A stretch of 64,000 nucleotides of DNA from Anisodus tanguticus (lineage: Eukaryota; Streptophyta; Magnoliopsida; Solanales; Solanaceae), in NCBI GenBank assembly GCA_034509755.1, contig CM067542.1, forward strand, positions 21,581,001 through 21,645,000. Direction: 5' to 3'. Positions 12,701-23,649 of this stretch are shown here, one piece after another. Below the pieces are notes generated by a model that worked only from the letters and a program-made list of their open reading frames with translations, was not told where the DNA came from and ran no database searches. Both the position numbers and the translations under genes were made by a program. Positions within the stretch are counted from its first letter, which is position 1, and every line of letters starts with the position of its first letter.

Positions 12701-15700
12701 TAGTACTCCCTTTGTCCCAAATTATGCATCCTTTCTATTAACTCGTCCCATCACTCTATCCACTTTTATAGGAGGATCAATTTTCCTCTACTCTTCAATT
12801 CTTCTAAAATTCTCTTCTTTTAGAAAAAGGCAGTATGGAACTCGTACTATGTTGAAAACTTTCCAGATATTTGAAAAGTTACAAATGGAAAATTTTCAAT
12901 TCTCAATTTAATAGGGAGGGAATGTTAAGATTACATGTTAATTTGTAAAACCAAATATATATAATTGAGAGTTGTTAGATTCAATCAAATTAGTTGGATT
13001 GTTACTTGAGGAAGACTTCTTTCAATATAAAGCAAGGTGTAAGCAAGCTTATTTCCGACCAGACTGACCTGGCAATTATCTTCCTATAGATAGCTCCTTG
13101 CAACTAAAAAGATTTAGTTTGAGTTCTGGGAGCATTTGCCTCCTCTCGACCCTGAGGCCGTTGCAAATATGATGCAACAGATCCGGAATTTCAAAATGAA
13201 TTCTGACAAGATAATCCATTATAACAGATTAGAAAGTAGATTGTGGAAAAACTGAAGGTATACTACAATGAGGAAGTGTTACAATGCTGGAAAATAACTA
13301 ACCAAATAATCTATTGGTTTTGTTGGGTTGAACCCCTTATTGCTCTTGTTTAGTTTAATGTTATACCACTTTGTAACTATTTCTACCTGTTTATAGTATT
13401 TTCCCATGGCTTTATATAATGCTTTGAACTGCTTGTCCTTGTGCCGAGGGTCTACCGGAAACAACCTCCCTACCTCCCAAAGGTAGGGGTAAGGTCTGCG
13501 TACAATCTGCCTCCCCAGACCCCACTTAGTGGGATTTTACTGGGTATGTTGTTGTTGTATACAAGTTTGTATCCTACCTTTATTAATTTTAACTAATACC
13601 TAGTAATATCCATTTTATATCTCATATAATACTTCTGTTCTACTCTGGGCATACTTGGCAAAATGGTTTTATGAATTGTAGAATTTGCTCACCAAAGTAA
13701 GTTAGTCCTAAATCTTGATTGATTTTGTTATTAAAATAAATTGAAATACTAGAAGCTAATTTATTAATCAAAGACAGTAATAAGAAATGGTAAAGATCAA
13801 ATTTTTGGGGTAACTTAAAAATTCCTGATATCAGCTAACCCAAAATATTTATGAATATAGTTCTTTACATGATATGCTAAGAAAAGAAATTAAACAACTT
13901 AACAAAAATCCAAGGTTGTTGATGACCTGATCATAGAATAATCAGTATTTGAGAATTAATTTTCCCTTTTCTTTTGTTACTAAAGCTAGTTTAGATTTAT
14001 TAGAAAACAATTACTCCCTCCGTCCCAATTTATGTGATGTACTTTCATTGGCACGTACTTCAAGAAATAAATGAAGACTTTTGAATCTTATGGTCTAAAA
14101 TAAGCCAAAGATATTTATGTGGTTATAGATCATCTCGTTTTGTGTAAAAGGTAAAGTTTAAAGTTAAATTATTGCCAAATAAGGAAATGTGTCATTCTTT
14201 TTGGACGGACTAAAAAGGAAAGTGAGTCATTCTTTTTGGGACAGAGGGCGTAGGGAAAAGTGATATTTTTAACAAATGCGAAGATACACTTTTGGGTGGT
14301 TTTCTAAAATGAAAGAGCAGGAATCATGCAGTTTTTTACAACTGGTTAGTCTTATCTGGGAAGTGCTCACCCTAAATGATTAGCAAATGAAAGCAGTTTA
14401 TTGGGTTCTCTGTTCCCTGAATTTTATTTCTGCTGTTGCTTCCTTTTTCTACTAGCAAAAACAGAAGCACATAACCCATATACCACTTGCATACTAGGAG
14501 ATTCTTGCACAACAATAATACAGTTATTATTTTATCATAAAATAAAAATATAAGAGTCTTTCTGTCTTTGAACCAGGAAACAGGGAAAAAGTTCTATCCA
14601 AATGGCCTTTAAAAAGTCAAATGTTCCTTTATACATGATGCTAATATTTGTTTGATTTTTATTGTTACCTTTTCGATTTTTTTTTTGTTTGATTTTCCTT
14701 ATCAGTCTGCTGTTCTTTTTCTGCAGGTGGTTTGGAATTCTTTGCAGAGCTTCTGCGACGATTTCCCAATAACATACATATTCTTCTTGAAATGGCTAAG
14801 GTGCATAATGAGTATATGAATTTTTTTAAATATGCAGCGTAGCACAACACTCCTTTTATTCATATGGCCAAATACATGATAGCCCCTTAAAGTTGACATG
14901 AACTGCTAGTTAGACACTTTACTTTGCCACTGACCAGGTAGACACCTCTACTTGGCACACATGTCTCGTGGATATTCGAGTCCAGCAGACCTCACGCGTG
15001 AGTTGCAATCGCGGATGACATGTCAAATGGACAAAACAACGAATGACACGTATATTTTTTAAACAATAATTCTAACTTTCTTATAATATTGTAATTTTCT
15101 ATAAAAAAAATCAGAGAAAACACCCACCCCTCTCTCTTCCCAAATCAGAAAAAACCATCCTTCCGCCGATACTTCTCCTTCCACCCTCTTCTTCATGTTC
15201 CAACCAATGAAGTCATCCCATCATATGCAGTACCTGAAAGGAAGCTTTATTTCCTTGGTTGAAGAGGACATTATGATGATCCTAGCCTTCTTCAGTAGTG
15301 CAAAAGATCCTCTTTTCATCTCATATCTCTTCCAATAGACTTCAACAAGTTTAACTCCTTGCACATGTACGATAGAGACATGTGAAAAGAGAACCAAAAG
15401 AATTAAAAAGAAAAGAGGGATTGATGTGAAGTCATTCTCCAGTGTTTCTTTGACTTTTTTGTAGATTGGGTTGATTTTTCAGTGTTGCTGCTGGAAAACA
15501 GAGATGGATGAGTGAAAATGAGAGTGGAGGAAGGTGAAAAATGGTGAGCTGCACGGTGATCTTTTGGTTTCGGATGAAACTGGTTGGGAAAGATTTTATA
15601 GTGCTTGATGGGTCACATAGTAGAGCTTTTTGTTATACGTATGTGCATTATGTGTTATGTTAGGAAGAAACAATGCCATGTGGATTCCATAGCTGAACGA

Positions 15701-18700
15701 TCACCAGAAAAGAGTTGTTGGAATCTCCATATTTCCAGTGAGAAAGAGTGTATGCCAAAATTCTTGTTAAGGAGTCTGATGGTTAAGGTGGCATTGGGCG
15801 GATTTAATGGTGTTTGTGAATGTGTTTTGGGTGTTGTTGTATATCTCAAATGGTGCCGAGATGGTGAAGGAGGTAAGGGTCAGCCATTGAAGGTGGGAGA
15901 GAGCAGAGAGAAGTGTTCTAAGCCAACAAAGAAAAAGACTCACGTGCTAAAAGATTAGGTAGAAACTACTCATCTGCCATGTCATCCACGGGTATTCCTA
16001 AGACCTATGTTGCTCGGACTCTTCAAAAATGTTGCCGCACCGTGTCTCATCCTCCAATAATGCACTATTTTTGAAGGATTCGACACACACCCTTTGATAT
16101 TTTTGAAGAGTCCGAGCAACATAGACTAAGACGCATATGTGCCGAGTAGAGGTGTCTAACTGGTCACAAGGTTAGATAAGGTGTCTAACTGGCAGTTTGT
16201 GCCAACTTTATGGGGCTATCTATGTATTTGGCCTTGATTTTACTATGTAATGTGTGGCGGTAGGACGATGCTCATGATTACCATGTCAGAGGCATGGATA
16301 TATCAATTGAAATATAACCGAGTTATTATTCATAAAAAACCCAATTATTTGAAAGTAACTATGCTTTTTTTTTCTCCTTGATCAAATATTCTCTACACTG
16401 GTTTTCTCCTTTACTGGTGTCACATATGTAGACAGGTAGAAGTAGTGAACTATCACATGCCTAGCATTTTCTTTCCGTGTTCTAGATTTGTCTGGTCTAG
16501 TCATTGAAATTCCGACCATGCACATTTGAACTGCTCATCAAAGAAATGCCTTATTTGAATGTTTGTTCTAAATTACCAAGAAAAAATCCGGCATACAACA
16601 ACAACAACAACAACAACAACAACACAACATACCCAGTGAAATCCCACTATATTTTTCTTCACTCTCCAGCTTTTGGACTATGGAGAACTACTGTTGGTAT
16701 TTGTTTATTTTCACAGATGGTTGAATGCTCATTGATGAAGGGGAGCCTTGGTGGAACTAGTAAAGTTGTTGCCATGTGACAAGGAGGTCACTGGTTCAAG
16801 CCGTGGAATCAACCTCTTGCAGAAATGCAGGGTAAGACGGCGTACAATAGACCCTTGTGGTCCGGCCCTTCCCCGGACCCCGCTCACTGCGGGAGCTTAG
16901 TGCACCAGGCTGCCCTTTATGGTTGAATGCTCATTGACGTAGTAAATCTAATAAATCTCTTGGGAAGAAAACAGTTTTAATCCTAAACCCTTAAAGAAGA
17001 TGGCATCTTAACTTTTTCTCTGCAATTTTTATTCTGAAAATGAGAAAAAAGTTATTGTTATGTCTATCTCATGTTTGCACTTCTGAAGGTTGAAGCCATC
17101 ATTGGAAAAACTGAAGAAGCTATAATGGATTTTGAGAAGGTAAAACGAGTGCTACGTGCTGATATGATATTTTATCATTTCTAAATATGCACTGCATTTT
17201 AATTTTGCATGTTCTCTGCAGGTTCGATCCATTGATCCATATGTTATTACTTATATGGACGAGTATGCTATGCTCTTAAAGCTGAAATCTGATTATTCGA
17301 AGTTAAATAAATTAGTACATGATCTACTAAACATAGACCCAACCAGACCTGAAGTTTTTGTGGCCCTGTCTGTCTTGTGGGAAAGGAAAGATGAAAGAGG
17401 GGCTCTATCTTATTCTGAGAAGGTTGGTTTTGTTGAGTTTAGTTTTGAAAGTGTTATTGACAAAGCAAGCATAGACTAGTGATAATTTGTCTTTTTGCAA
17501 CCAGAGCATCCGCATTGACGAGAGGCATATACCAGGTTATATAATGAAGGTGCGCTCAAGATTTTTTCTCTGTCTAGTGACATGCTTTTCAATACCACAT
17601 AGTTAGGTTATTCTTTTTTTTTTTGACCAACATCTAGGGAAATTTATTCTTGTCGATGAATCGACATGAAGCTGCTGTGGTTGCCTTCAGAGGAGCTCAA
17701 GAATTGAGACCTGATCTTCGTTCTTATCAAGGTTTGTTTTCAAGAAGGGTGAAGTTCGATTGTGTAGGTTGCCAGCATTCTACTGCTTTGAATGATGCCA
17801 TTGTGTTGTTCGATTCCTTGTCTGAATTGAGTTTCTTACAAATACAATTCTAGGTTTAGTACGCTCTTATTTAGCGATTTCAAAGATTAAGGAGGCACTG
17901 CATGCTGCAAGGGAGGCAATGAAGGCCATGCCACAGTCAGCAAAAGCTCTAAAATTGGTGGGTGATGTACATGCTAGTAACACTAGTGGGAGGGAAAAGG
18001 TATAATTGACTTTCCTCCTTTTGTACCTTTTGATATTTTGAACTGAATTCTCAGTAGCTGGTTTATTTGATATTTCTTATTAGCATTGTGTAAGAGAATC
18101 ATAAAGGTTTTAGTGAAATTTAAAACTAACAGAGGTAGCAACATTAGGGTTCCCACTCGTATATTATTGGTTTCAATATCATAAAGATGTAGTATTTAAA
18201 TACTATTTCAAATTGAATTCTTAATATGATATGGTAAGATTGTTAAGGCGAGAGCTGGAAACAGGCATTTTCCAGTACTCCCGAATTATTGACCTAACTA
18301 GTTTACATACAGCTTGTTGCACTTTGCTGTAATGGAGAATGAAAAATTAATAATTTCTTATAAATTATGTAAAAAATGTTTGATTCATGAAATGTCTGGG
18401 ATAATGCTCTAAAGTTACTTGTCGTATTCAAAATTGTTAAGAATTACTTCGTTTGCCCAGAATCAGTAACGTTTTTGCAGTATGAAGGTTGAACTATCTA
18501 CTTTCTGAATTGATTTCATACACGTGTTTTGTAAAAATAAACACTTATTATACTTAGAAACTATAAAAAGCAATATAGGTCGAATTTTGAAAATTTATAA
18601 TTTATCAAAATATTTCAGAATATCAATCTGAAAGGAAAAAGTGGTATAACTATGCAAATAATAATCGTGTCACATCTATTGGGACACTTTCTTTAATCCT

Positions 18701-20812
18701 CTTTGACCAATGAATTTGTTTTGTTTTTCACCTTTTCAATGTCCAATTTATAAAACTAAAAAATCTATTATCCATGATAAGTAAAATAATGATATTTCAA
18801 CATATTTTTTCTATAACGATTACTTAAAAGTGGTGTGATATTTTTTTTCTTTTTATGTCAACTATATATAGGTATATACTTTTCATTTGACATTTTCACT
18901 TTTTACATTTAAAGAAAATCCAAATTGGTAGGACTTGGGGTGTGTGTGGTATGAAGGAAAATATTTTCCACGATTATTTTTTGCGGAAAGCATTCTCCAG
19001 TGAAAATTAAATGAAGTATATATTTTGAAAAATACTTCCTATTAATTGATTGGTGAATAGAAAATATTTCCAACTTTATTTTTATTCGTTTAAATTATCA
19101 ACTTTACAGATGCTCTGTGTGTCACAACCTAACACCAGTTAACTGATCAGGTGGCCATAGAAAGGTGCTTTTACAATTTAAGTCAAAGGTCACAAAAATT
19201 CATCTTTTCCTTCTCTTATAAAAAATACTAAAAATGATTACTTTTTTGTACATTGAGATCGAACACCTATTGCGCACGTCATGAGGGAATAGTTATGAAT
19301 TACATGTCACAGAAATAATTAGGTTATACAGGAGAACGCTTCTGTCATACGGGGTGTAGCTCCTCTTTTTGGATGAGTAAAATGACTTCTCTTGGGTCCC
19401 TAGGGAAGTCATTTCCCCTTTCAGGAAAACATTTTTCTTTCCGAAAATATTTTCCCAAGTATTTAGTGCAATCAAACAAGAGAAAGTAGGAAAATATTAC
19501 ACCCTTGATCTGGATCAGAGTTCTGTTTTTGTTTGTCATCTGTGATGTACATTAGGGACAGTAACTGCCATCTTTAAAGGAAGTATGTTTCTTATTCTGT
19601 TCTTTTTGTTAGTATTCTTCTCTTATGATAGTACCGAAGAAAAAAAAATTCAGCTATCTTCTAATTTACATATTTCTAAAGATCCGGGAGTTCATGTCAG
19701 TACAGATGATTGGGTGGCTCTGTAGATAGCCGCATCTATATGTAGGTTCTCTACTTCTTTGGCATACATCTTGTAAATGGGACTTCTTCCCACAATATTA
19801 ATAAAAGGTTACCTTATAAATTTTTTTAAAAACAACTTAAACATATAGTTGCACATCTGAGTAGCACTTTATTTCTCTTCTTCTTGAAATTCTAAATACC
19901 AACTCTTTTTACAGGCGAAGAAGTTCTATGAATCTGCACTAAGGCTGGAACCTGGTTATCTTGGAGCAGCGCTAGCCTTGGCAGAACTGCATGTCATTGA
20001 AGGTCGAAATGGAGATGCTGTTTCTCTCCTTGAGCGATATCTCAAGGATTGGGCTGATGACTCGTTACATGTTAAGCTTGCCCAAGTATTTGCTGCTACA
20101 AATATGCTGCAAGATGCCTTGTCACACTATCAGGCAGCACTGAGGTAGTACCTTTTCCTTGAATGCTCTTGCAATCTTTTTCTGCTTGATTTGAAGGCAT
20201 TAGAAGTGTTGGATAATCAATCTCACAAAATCAGCCCCTTATTTAATCTGTGCTTCAAATCGGAGAAGGTAATTCCAAAATGAGAAGAGGAGCAGTTTGC
20301 ATGGAAATAACATTATTCCAAAATACTTAAAACCAATATTTTGCTCTGCCTGTCAGGATAAATCCCCAAAATGAAGCGGCAAAGAAAGGATTGGAGCGCC
20401 TGGAGAAGCAACTCAAGGTTTTGTTTCCTGTTCAACGTGAAGCATTCTCTATATATGCTTGTTTAAAATCTAAACATACAACATATTTTCTCTACTGAAT
20501 ATTGTAACTAGTTGTTCTAGAACTAATCTTTTCACGTACACTTTGGAAAGTTGATTGTGGGACACTCAAATTCACTTGACTGAAGCTCTGGTTTATGTTA
20601 CTTTGTTGTCCTGATGTCATGGATACATTGAGTTTCTTAACTTAAATGAACTTACACCAGCACCCAGTAGACAGTGTTTTGGTCCAACTATTGTTTGCTT
20701 AAATGAACCTATCCATTTTGGGCAGGGAGTAGATCCTGATGCTCCAGAAGAAGACGAGGAGAATGATGTTGAGGATGCTGATGCAGACCAGGAAGAAGCT
20801 GAGCTTTTATGA
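6737..20812 (+). CDS. APC7: Anaphase-promoting complex subunit 7 (APC7), 18 exons
   Basis: APC7 is a TPR scaffold subunit of the anaphase-promoting complex/cyclosome, the nuclear E3 ubiquitin ligase that drives mitotic cyclin degradation. Exons: 6737-6805, 7266-7334, 7543-7593, 7790-7927, 8021-8083, 8328-8443, 8893-8977, 10270-10329, 12174-12219, 14727-14800, 17089-17139, 17222-17422, 17505-17549, 17638-17731, 17854-17999, 19915-20144, 20357-20417 and 20726-20812. All introns are GT..AG and the joined frame is 1686 bases, giving 561 residues (Arabidopsis APC7 is about 558). It starts MDVPKDYMTTLLDHGLFASA. TPR-like segments run from about residue 40 to 520, for example ALRLEPGYLGAALALAELHV and NMLQDALSHYQAALRINPQN. 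The last 25 residues are strongly acidic and end EEAELL. No stop, frameshift or missing splice site is seen, so the gene looks functional. Several introns are large because of transposon insertions. It is convergent with the dead kelch gene on the other strand. Confidence 0.97.
8520..8615 (+). mobile_element. TS SINE 3' part in APC7 intron 6
   Basis: Contains the TS SINE 3' body: cagcctctctacc, agggtaggggtaaggctgcg, cacttgtgggattacactgg and the terminal gtatgttgttgg. The 5' tRNA-like half is not present. It lies wholly within intron 6 of APC7. Confidence 0.75.
9177..9381 (-). mobile_element. SolS-type tRNA-derived SINE with 15-bp target duplication, APC7 intron 7
   Basis: The minus strand of 9192-9366 is a tRNA-derived SINE. 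It has an A-box-like gtggtggagtggtaagtact, a B-box-like gttcgagtccc, the body ending gccccaatgcaggtaccaga / caccggatgggaaatc and a short A-run. It is flanked by a perfect 15-bp direct repeat tcttatatccaaatc at 9177-9191 and 9367-9381, the target-site duplication. A run of 12 or more G (plus strand, near 9255) interrupts the body. The perfect duplication suggests a fairly young insertion. Confidence 0.88.
10996..11072 (+). mobile_element. tRNA-like SINE fragment in APC7 intron 8
   Basis: The sequence gtgtgacctagcggtcaatg resembles a SINE tRNA-type A-box region, and ggttcaaatcctagtagag resembles the B-box region. Only about 75 bases of head are present, followed at once by a MITE. No target duplication was found and the family is uncertain. 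Confidence 0.5.
11079..11325. mobile_element. Stowaway-like MITE in APC7 intron 8
   Basis: Starts with the typical ctccctccgttttcaattta terminus after a TA and contains the usual body (tatttgactgggcac, atgccataacattt, gggtaaaatgagaagttt, gactgaaaaggaaa). The right terminus has decayed. It has no coding capacity. Confidence 0.65.
12704..12922. mobile_element. Stowaway-like MITE, degenerate, APC7 intron 9
   Basis: Left end tactccctttgtcccaaatt and right end aatagggagggaat are a plausible decayed terminal inverted repeat pair about 220 bp apart. The interior (atcactctatccacttttat, tcttctaaaattctcttc) is non-coding. Confidence 0.5.
13459..13558 (+). mobile_element. TS SINE 3' part in APC7 intron 9
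   Basis: Contains aacctccctacctcccaaag, gtaggggtaaggtctgcgta, ccccagaccccacttagtgg and a gtatgttgttgttg tail, the diagnostic TS SINE 3' end. The tRNA-like head is not recognisable just upstream. Confidence 0.75.
14012..14252. mobile_element. Stowaway MITE in APC7 intron 9
   Basis: Terminal inverted repeats tactccctccgtcccaattt (left) and ttttgggacagagggcgta (right) are flanked by TA. The 240-bp interior is non-coding, with the common Solanaceae MITE body (tttaaagttaaattattgcc, gactaaaaaggaaagtgagt). Confidence 0.8.
14866..16233. mobile_element. Non-autonomous DNA transposon with about 100-bp terminal inverted repeats, APC7 intron 10
   Basis: The left end (ggccaaatacatgatagccc, gctagttagacactttact, gtagacacctctacttggca) reappears inverted at the right end (tgccgagtagaggtgtctaa, aaggtgtctaactggcagtt, ggggctatctatgtatttgg). 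The repeats are about 100 bp and clearly similar though not identical. The 1.1-kb interior has no transposase. An open frame at 15605-15958 inside it has no family resemblance. No matching target duplication could be fixed. Long inverted ends would fit a Mutator-like element, but the family is not proven. A smaller MITE is nested at 16005-16124. Confidence 0.75.
16005..16124. mobile_element. 120-bp MITE with near-perfect 26-bp inverted repeats
   Basis: The left end ctatgttgctcggactcttc (then aaaaat) and the right end gaagagtccgagcaacatag (preceded by attttt) are exact inverse complements over 26 bases. The 68-bp middle contains gccgcaccgtgtctcatcct. Both flanks carry ctaagac, offset by one base. 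It sits inside the larger inverted-repeat element, so it is a nested insertion. Confidence 0.85.
16592..16650 (-). mobile_element. TS SINE 3' tail, reversed, with expanded (TTG) repeat
   Basis: The plus strand reads about eleven caa units, then acacaacatacccagtgaaa and tcccactat, the reverse of the TS tail. The simple repeat is longer than in the other TS copies in the window. Only the extreme 3' end is present. Confidence 0.65.
16717..16937 (+). mobile_element. Full-length Au SINE with 19-bp target duplication, APC7 intron 10
   Basis: The body 16736-16918 runs from ggggagccttggtggaact, through a B box (ggttcaagccg), the gcagaaatgcagggtaagac block and ccttccccggaccccgctca, to gtgcaccaggctgcccttt. 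It is flanked by identical 19-bp copies of atggttgaatgctcattga (16717-16735 and 16919-16937). This is a complete, fairly recent insertion and a good reference for the truncated Au copies at 585 and 24911. Confidence 0.92.
18935..19500. repeat. MITE-like repeat in APC7 intron 15 (low confidence)
   Basis: Contains ggtatgaaggaaaatatttt, gcggaaagcattctccagtg and, inverted on the right, ggaaaacatttttctttccg and aaatattttcccaagt. These alternating ggaaaat/attttcc blocks are typical of a widespread plant hAT-like MITE. Termini and target duplication are unclear. Confidence 0.35.
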
Positions 20813-21612
20813 TCAGGAATGGAAACAACACATCTTAAGCTCTTCTCTTGTTCTGCTGCATGCACATATATGAGAATTGATTCAGTTGTCTGGCATCTGA
20901 TATGAAAGCAGCAGAAATCCGCTTCACCAGGAGCAGATTCTTTGTGCCCTTCCAAATAAGGTACTTGTTGCGGCTGCCTCGTGCTTTACCGTGCAAATTC
21001 TTTGCATCAGACTGTCCAGCAAGATAGGCCCTGTTCCTTTCAGAGTATAATATGGCTGCCCACATGTAATTTATTGTAGTCTCTTTTTCTGTCAATGTAA
21101 ATTTATCCTATGGAATGCTGTATCAACATTTTTGTAGAACTCCAAAATGTTGAACAAAATTGATTGATATAAAACTCAGCCTACGTGAGCTTTGCAAAGC
21201 ATATTAGCTCCCACCCTCAAATAAATGAGATAGGTTGTAGTAGTTAATTGCAGACGAAAGATAGGTTAATTATGATGAATTTCTGAATACAAGAGTTGAA
21301 TCAAACGATTTTATATAGCTTATGTCAACTAATTTGTGATTGGGAATTGATCGATACATCCACTTGATATAAAAACATTATCTGTGGCGCGCGTCTCCGT
21401 GCATAAAACGTAGATGCAGTTCACCTAGAAGGTTAAAACTGTGCATTCAGAGATCGCTTTTTCATCAGAACGGAGTGCCCAGACCTCAAAATAGCGAAGA
21501 TATGGGGATAGATGACTCGACAATGTGACGACTTTCCTGGACTTGTAAAGTTAGTTGTTGGTTTACTTCTGTTGTCTACAGACCATGAAATGTCATACAA
21601 TTTTTGGAGACG
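20813..21612. other. APC7 3' UTR and downstream spacer
   Basis: The first several hundred bases after the TGA presumably form the APC7 3' UTR. A candidate poly(A) signal aataaa is at about 21219-21224. The open frames on the minus strand here are shadows with no family match. Nothing else is recognised before the solo LTR. Confidence 0.5.
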
Positions 21613-23536
21613 GTAAGTGTAACATCCCGTACTTTCGGGCCATGGTTTGAATTGCAAGGCGTATCTGAAATCGCTAGGCGTATGTAAATAGACCCGAGCT
21701 TTGGGGAATTATGTCATATTCATGTATGCCAATAAAGAGCTTAGTATATAAAAGGATGCGGTCCTGAATTAATTTAGGACTTATCAGCTAATTGACGACA
21801 GTAATTAGCTAATCGACAACAATGACCGGCTACTCGATAACGCTGATCGGCTAATTAGTCAATTATGGATAAGACAACTTATTTGGATAAAGGCTTATTA
21901 CACGTGTAAATATATATATATATATATATATATGTCTACAAAGTGATTTATCTTAAAGGGTAAGTGATGTAATTAATGAGGGAGCTGCGGGTTTGGTTAG
22001 GTGGCTAGTATTGATGTTAGGTGATGACATGTGTAAAGGAGGGGGGCATTATCTCGTGCTTGGGATTTAGTGGAGTGGAACCTCAACCAATATATTCAGC
22101 AAACCTCAAACAATGCATGCAACATTCAACAAATGTTTTCTTATGTTCATGAGAATTAGAGCTAAGTTAGAGCACCCTTTTCATTAAATTTCACCCATAG
22201 CACAAGTGTACATGCAACAACGTTTTGTTCTATTTTTAAGCTGGGATTCGAGATTAAGTTTTAAGAGAGATTGACCCGTCATAGTTGTTTTCAAAATTGT
22301 AAATCAAGTTATGCTAAGACAAATTATTTTTTTCTTTTGGCACGTTCCATGTAACGAAATGTAACCGTAATATTGTTAAGACAAATTATTTCTTTCTTTT
22401 GGCATGTTCCATGTAACGAAATGTAACCGTAATATTGTTCCATAAATTATTCTACTCTTAGTAGTTAAGAATGTGCATGTTATTGATTCATATGTTGAAA
22501 GCATGCCTAAATATGTCCCTAAATCCTTATTGAGGTATCTGGGAAAGATGTTGATATTTTCAATGTTAGCCGAAAGTACAAGGATATTATGTCATCCGAC
22601 AAGTTCAGAATGTTTCATTGTCATTCATGCATTTTCATTTGCATTATATTCATGTATTACCCTGGACCCACATGTGTTATATACATTACTATATGGTATC
22701 AATATATATATGTAGGGGATGAGGAAAAGGGAATGGCGTTATATACGCGTCACCACCTGCAGCTGGTACATATATCACGAAAAAGGAAGATGCCCACAGA
22801 GGCCAATATGATATGATGCCCACAGAGGCCGAAATGAAATGATGCCCACAGAGGCTGTTATGGGAAGGAAGATGCCCTTGTGTGGTCACTATATATATGT
22901 CTACCGCATTTGCATTGTGCATGACATTTAGGCATATTATGGCCCTCAGGGGCATTCACTGTTGTCAGCCGTTACTATCGCCTAGTATTCGTGGTAACAC
23001 TGCCATCGTCGGCTATTTTCGTCTACCGTTGTTGTCGCCTATTTTCGTTGGTGTTACTATTTCAGTTTATTCTTGTATCTCTGTTATGCTATTGTTCATG
23101 CCTGACATACTCAGTACATCAGTCGTAGTGACGTCCCTTTTGTCGCGGACGGCTGCGTTTCATGCCCGCAGGCTCAGGTAGACAGTGTGACGGTTCGCGC
23201 TAGTAGGTTGCTGGTTCAGCTGATATTGGAGCACTCTAGTAGTTTCAGAGTTGCAGTCTGATCGTGGTATGATATTTTGCATATGCATATAGGTATGGCG
23301 GGCCCTGTCCCTACCTTATGGTGTCATGTACTCTTTAGAGGCTTGAAGACAGTTGTCGTGTGTATAGTAGTCGTGTATGGTCATGTTGGCCTTGATGTGT
23401 GTGTCAGCAGGTACTTGGTGACGGTCCTTGTGGCCATAATTGATTACAGTTAACTGGTAAGTATGTGAAGAGTGGTGCCTGGCAGGTAGGGCCTGGGTGC
23501 CCATCATGGCCCCCCGGTTTGGATCGTGACAGTAAG
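21613..23536. mobile_element. Solo LTR (about 1.9 kb) with 5-bp target duplication
   Basis: The unit 21618-23531 begins TGTAACATCCCGTACTTTCG and ends ggatcgtgaca, termini common in plant Ty3/gypsy LTRs. It is flanked on both sides by gtaag (21613-21617 and 23532-23536). There is no primer-binding site, coding domain or second LTR directly attached, so it is a solo LTR left by LTR-LTR recombination. It contains a 62-bp tandem duplication (22315-22438), a (ta)n run near 21907 and three copies of gatgcccacagagg near 22790-22855. Its open frames (for example 22882-23181) are not genes. The gypsy assignment rests on the termini only. Confidence 0.85.
22315..22438. repeat. 62-bp tandem duplication inside the solo LTR
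   Basis: Two adjacent copies start with taagacaaattatt and continue through gttccatgtaacgaaatgta to atattgtt (22315-22376 and 22377-22438). They differ by only a few bases, for example cacgttcc versus catgttcc. Confidence 0.85.
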
Positions 23537-23649
23537 CTACTAGTAATCTCTTTACCTCAGTTGGATATAACAAACAACTAAAAATCTGTAATATTAGCTT
23601 CAACTTTATTCCATCGCATCACAGTCGTCTACGTGTTTCGCCATTTATT

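Noticed and set aside
15605..15958. 117-residue plus-strand open frame in APC7 intron 10
   Set aside because: It lies inside a non-autonomous inverted-repeat transposon, resembles no family and has no splice or expression support.
22882..23181. 99-residue open frame
   Set aside because: Lies inside the solo LTR and has no family resemblance.
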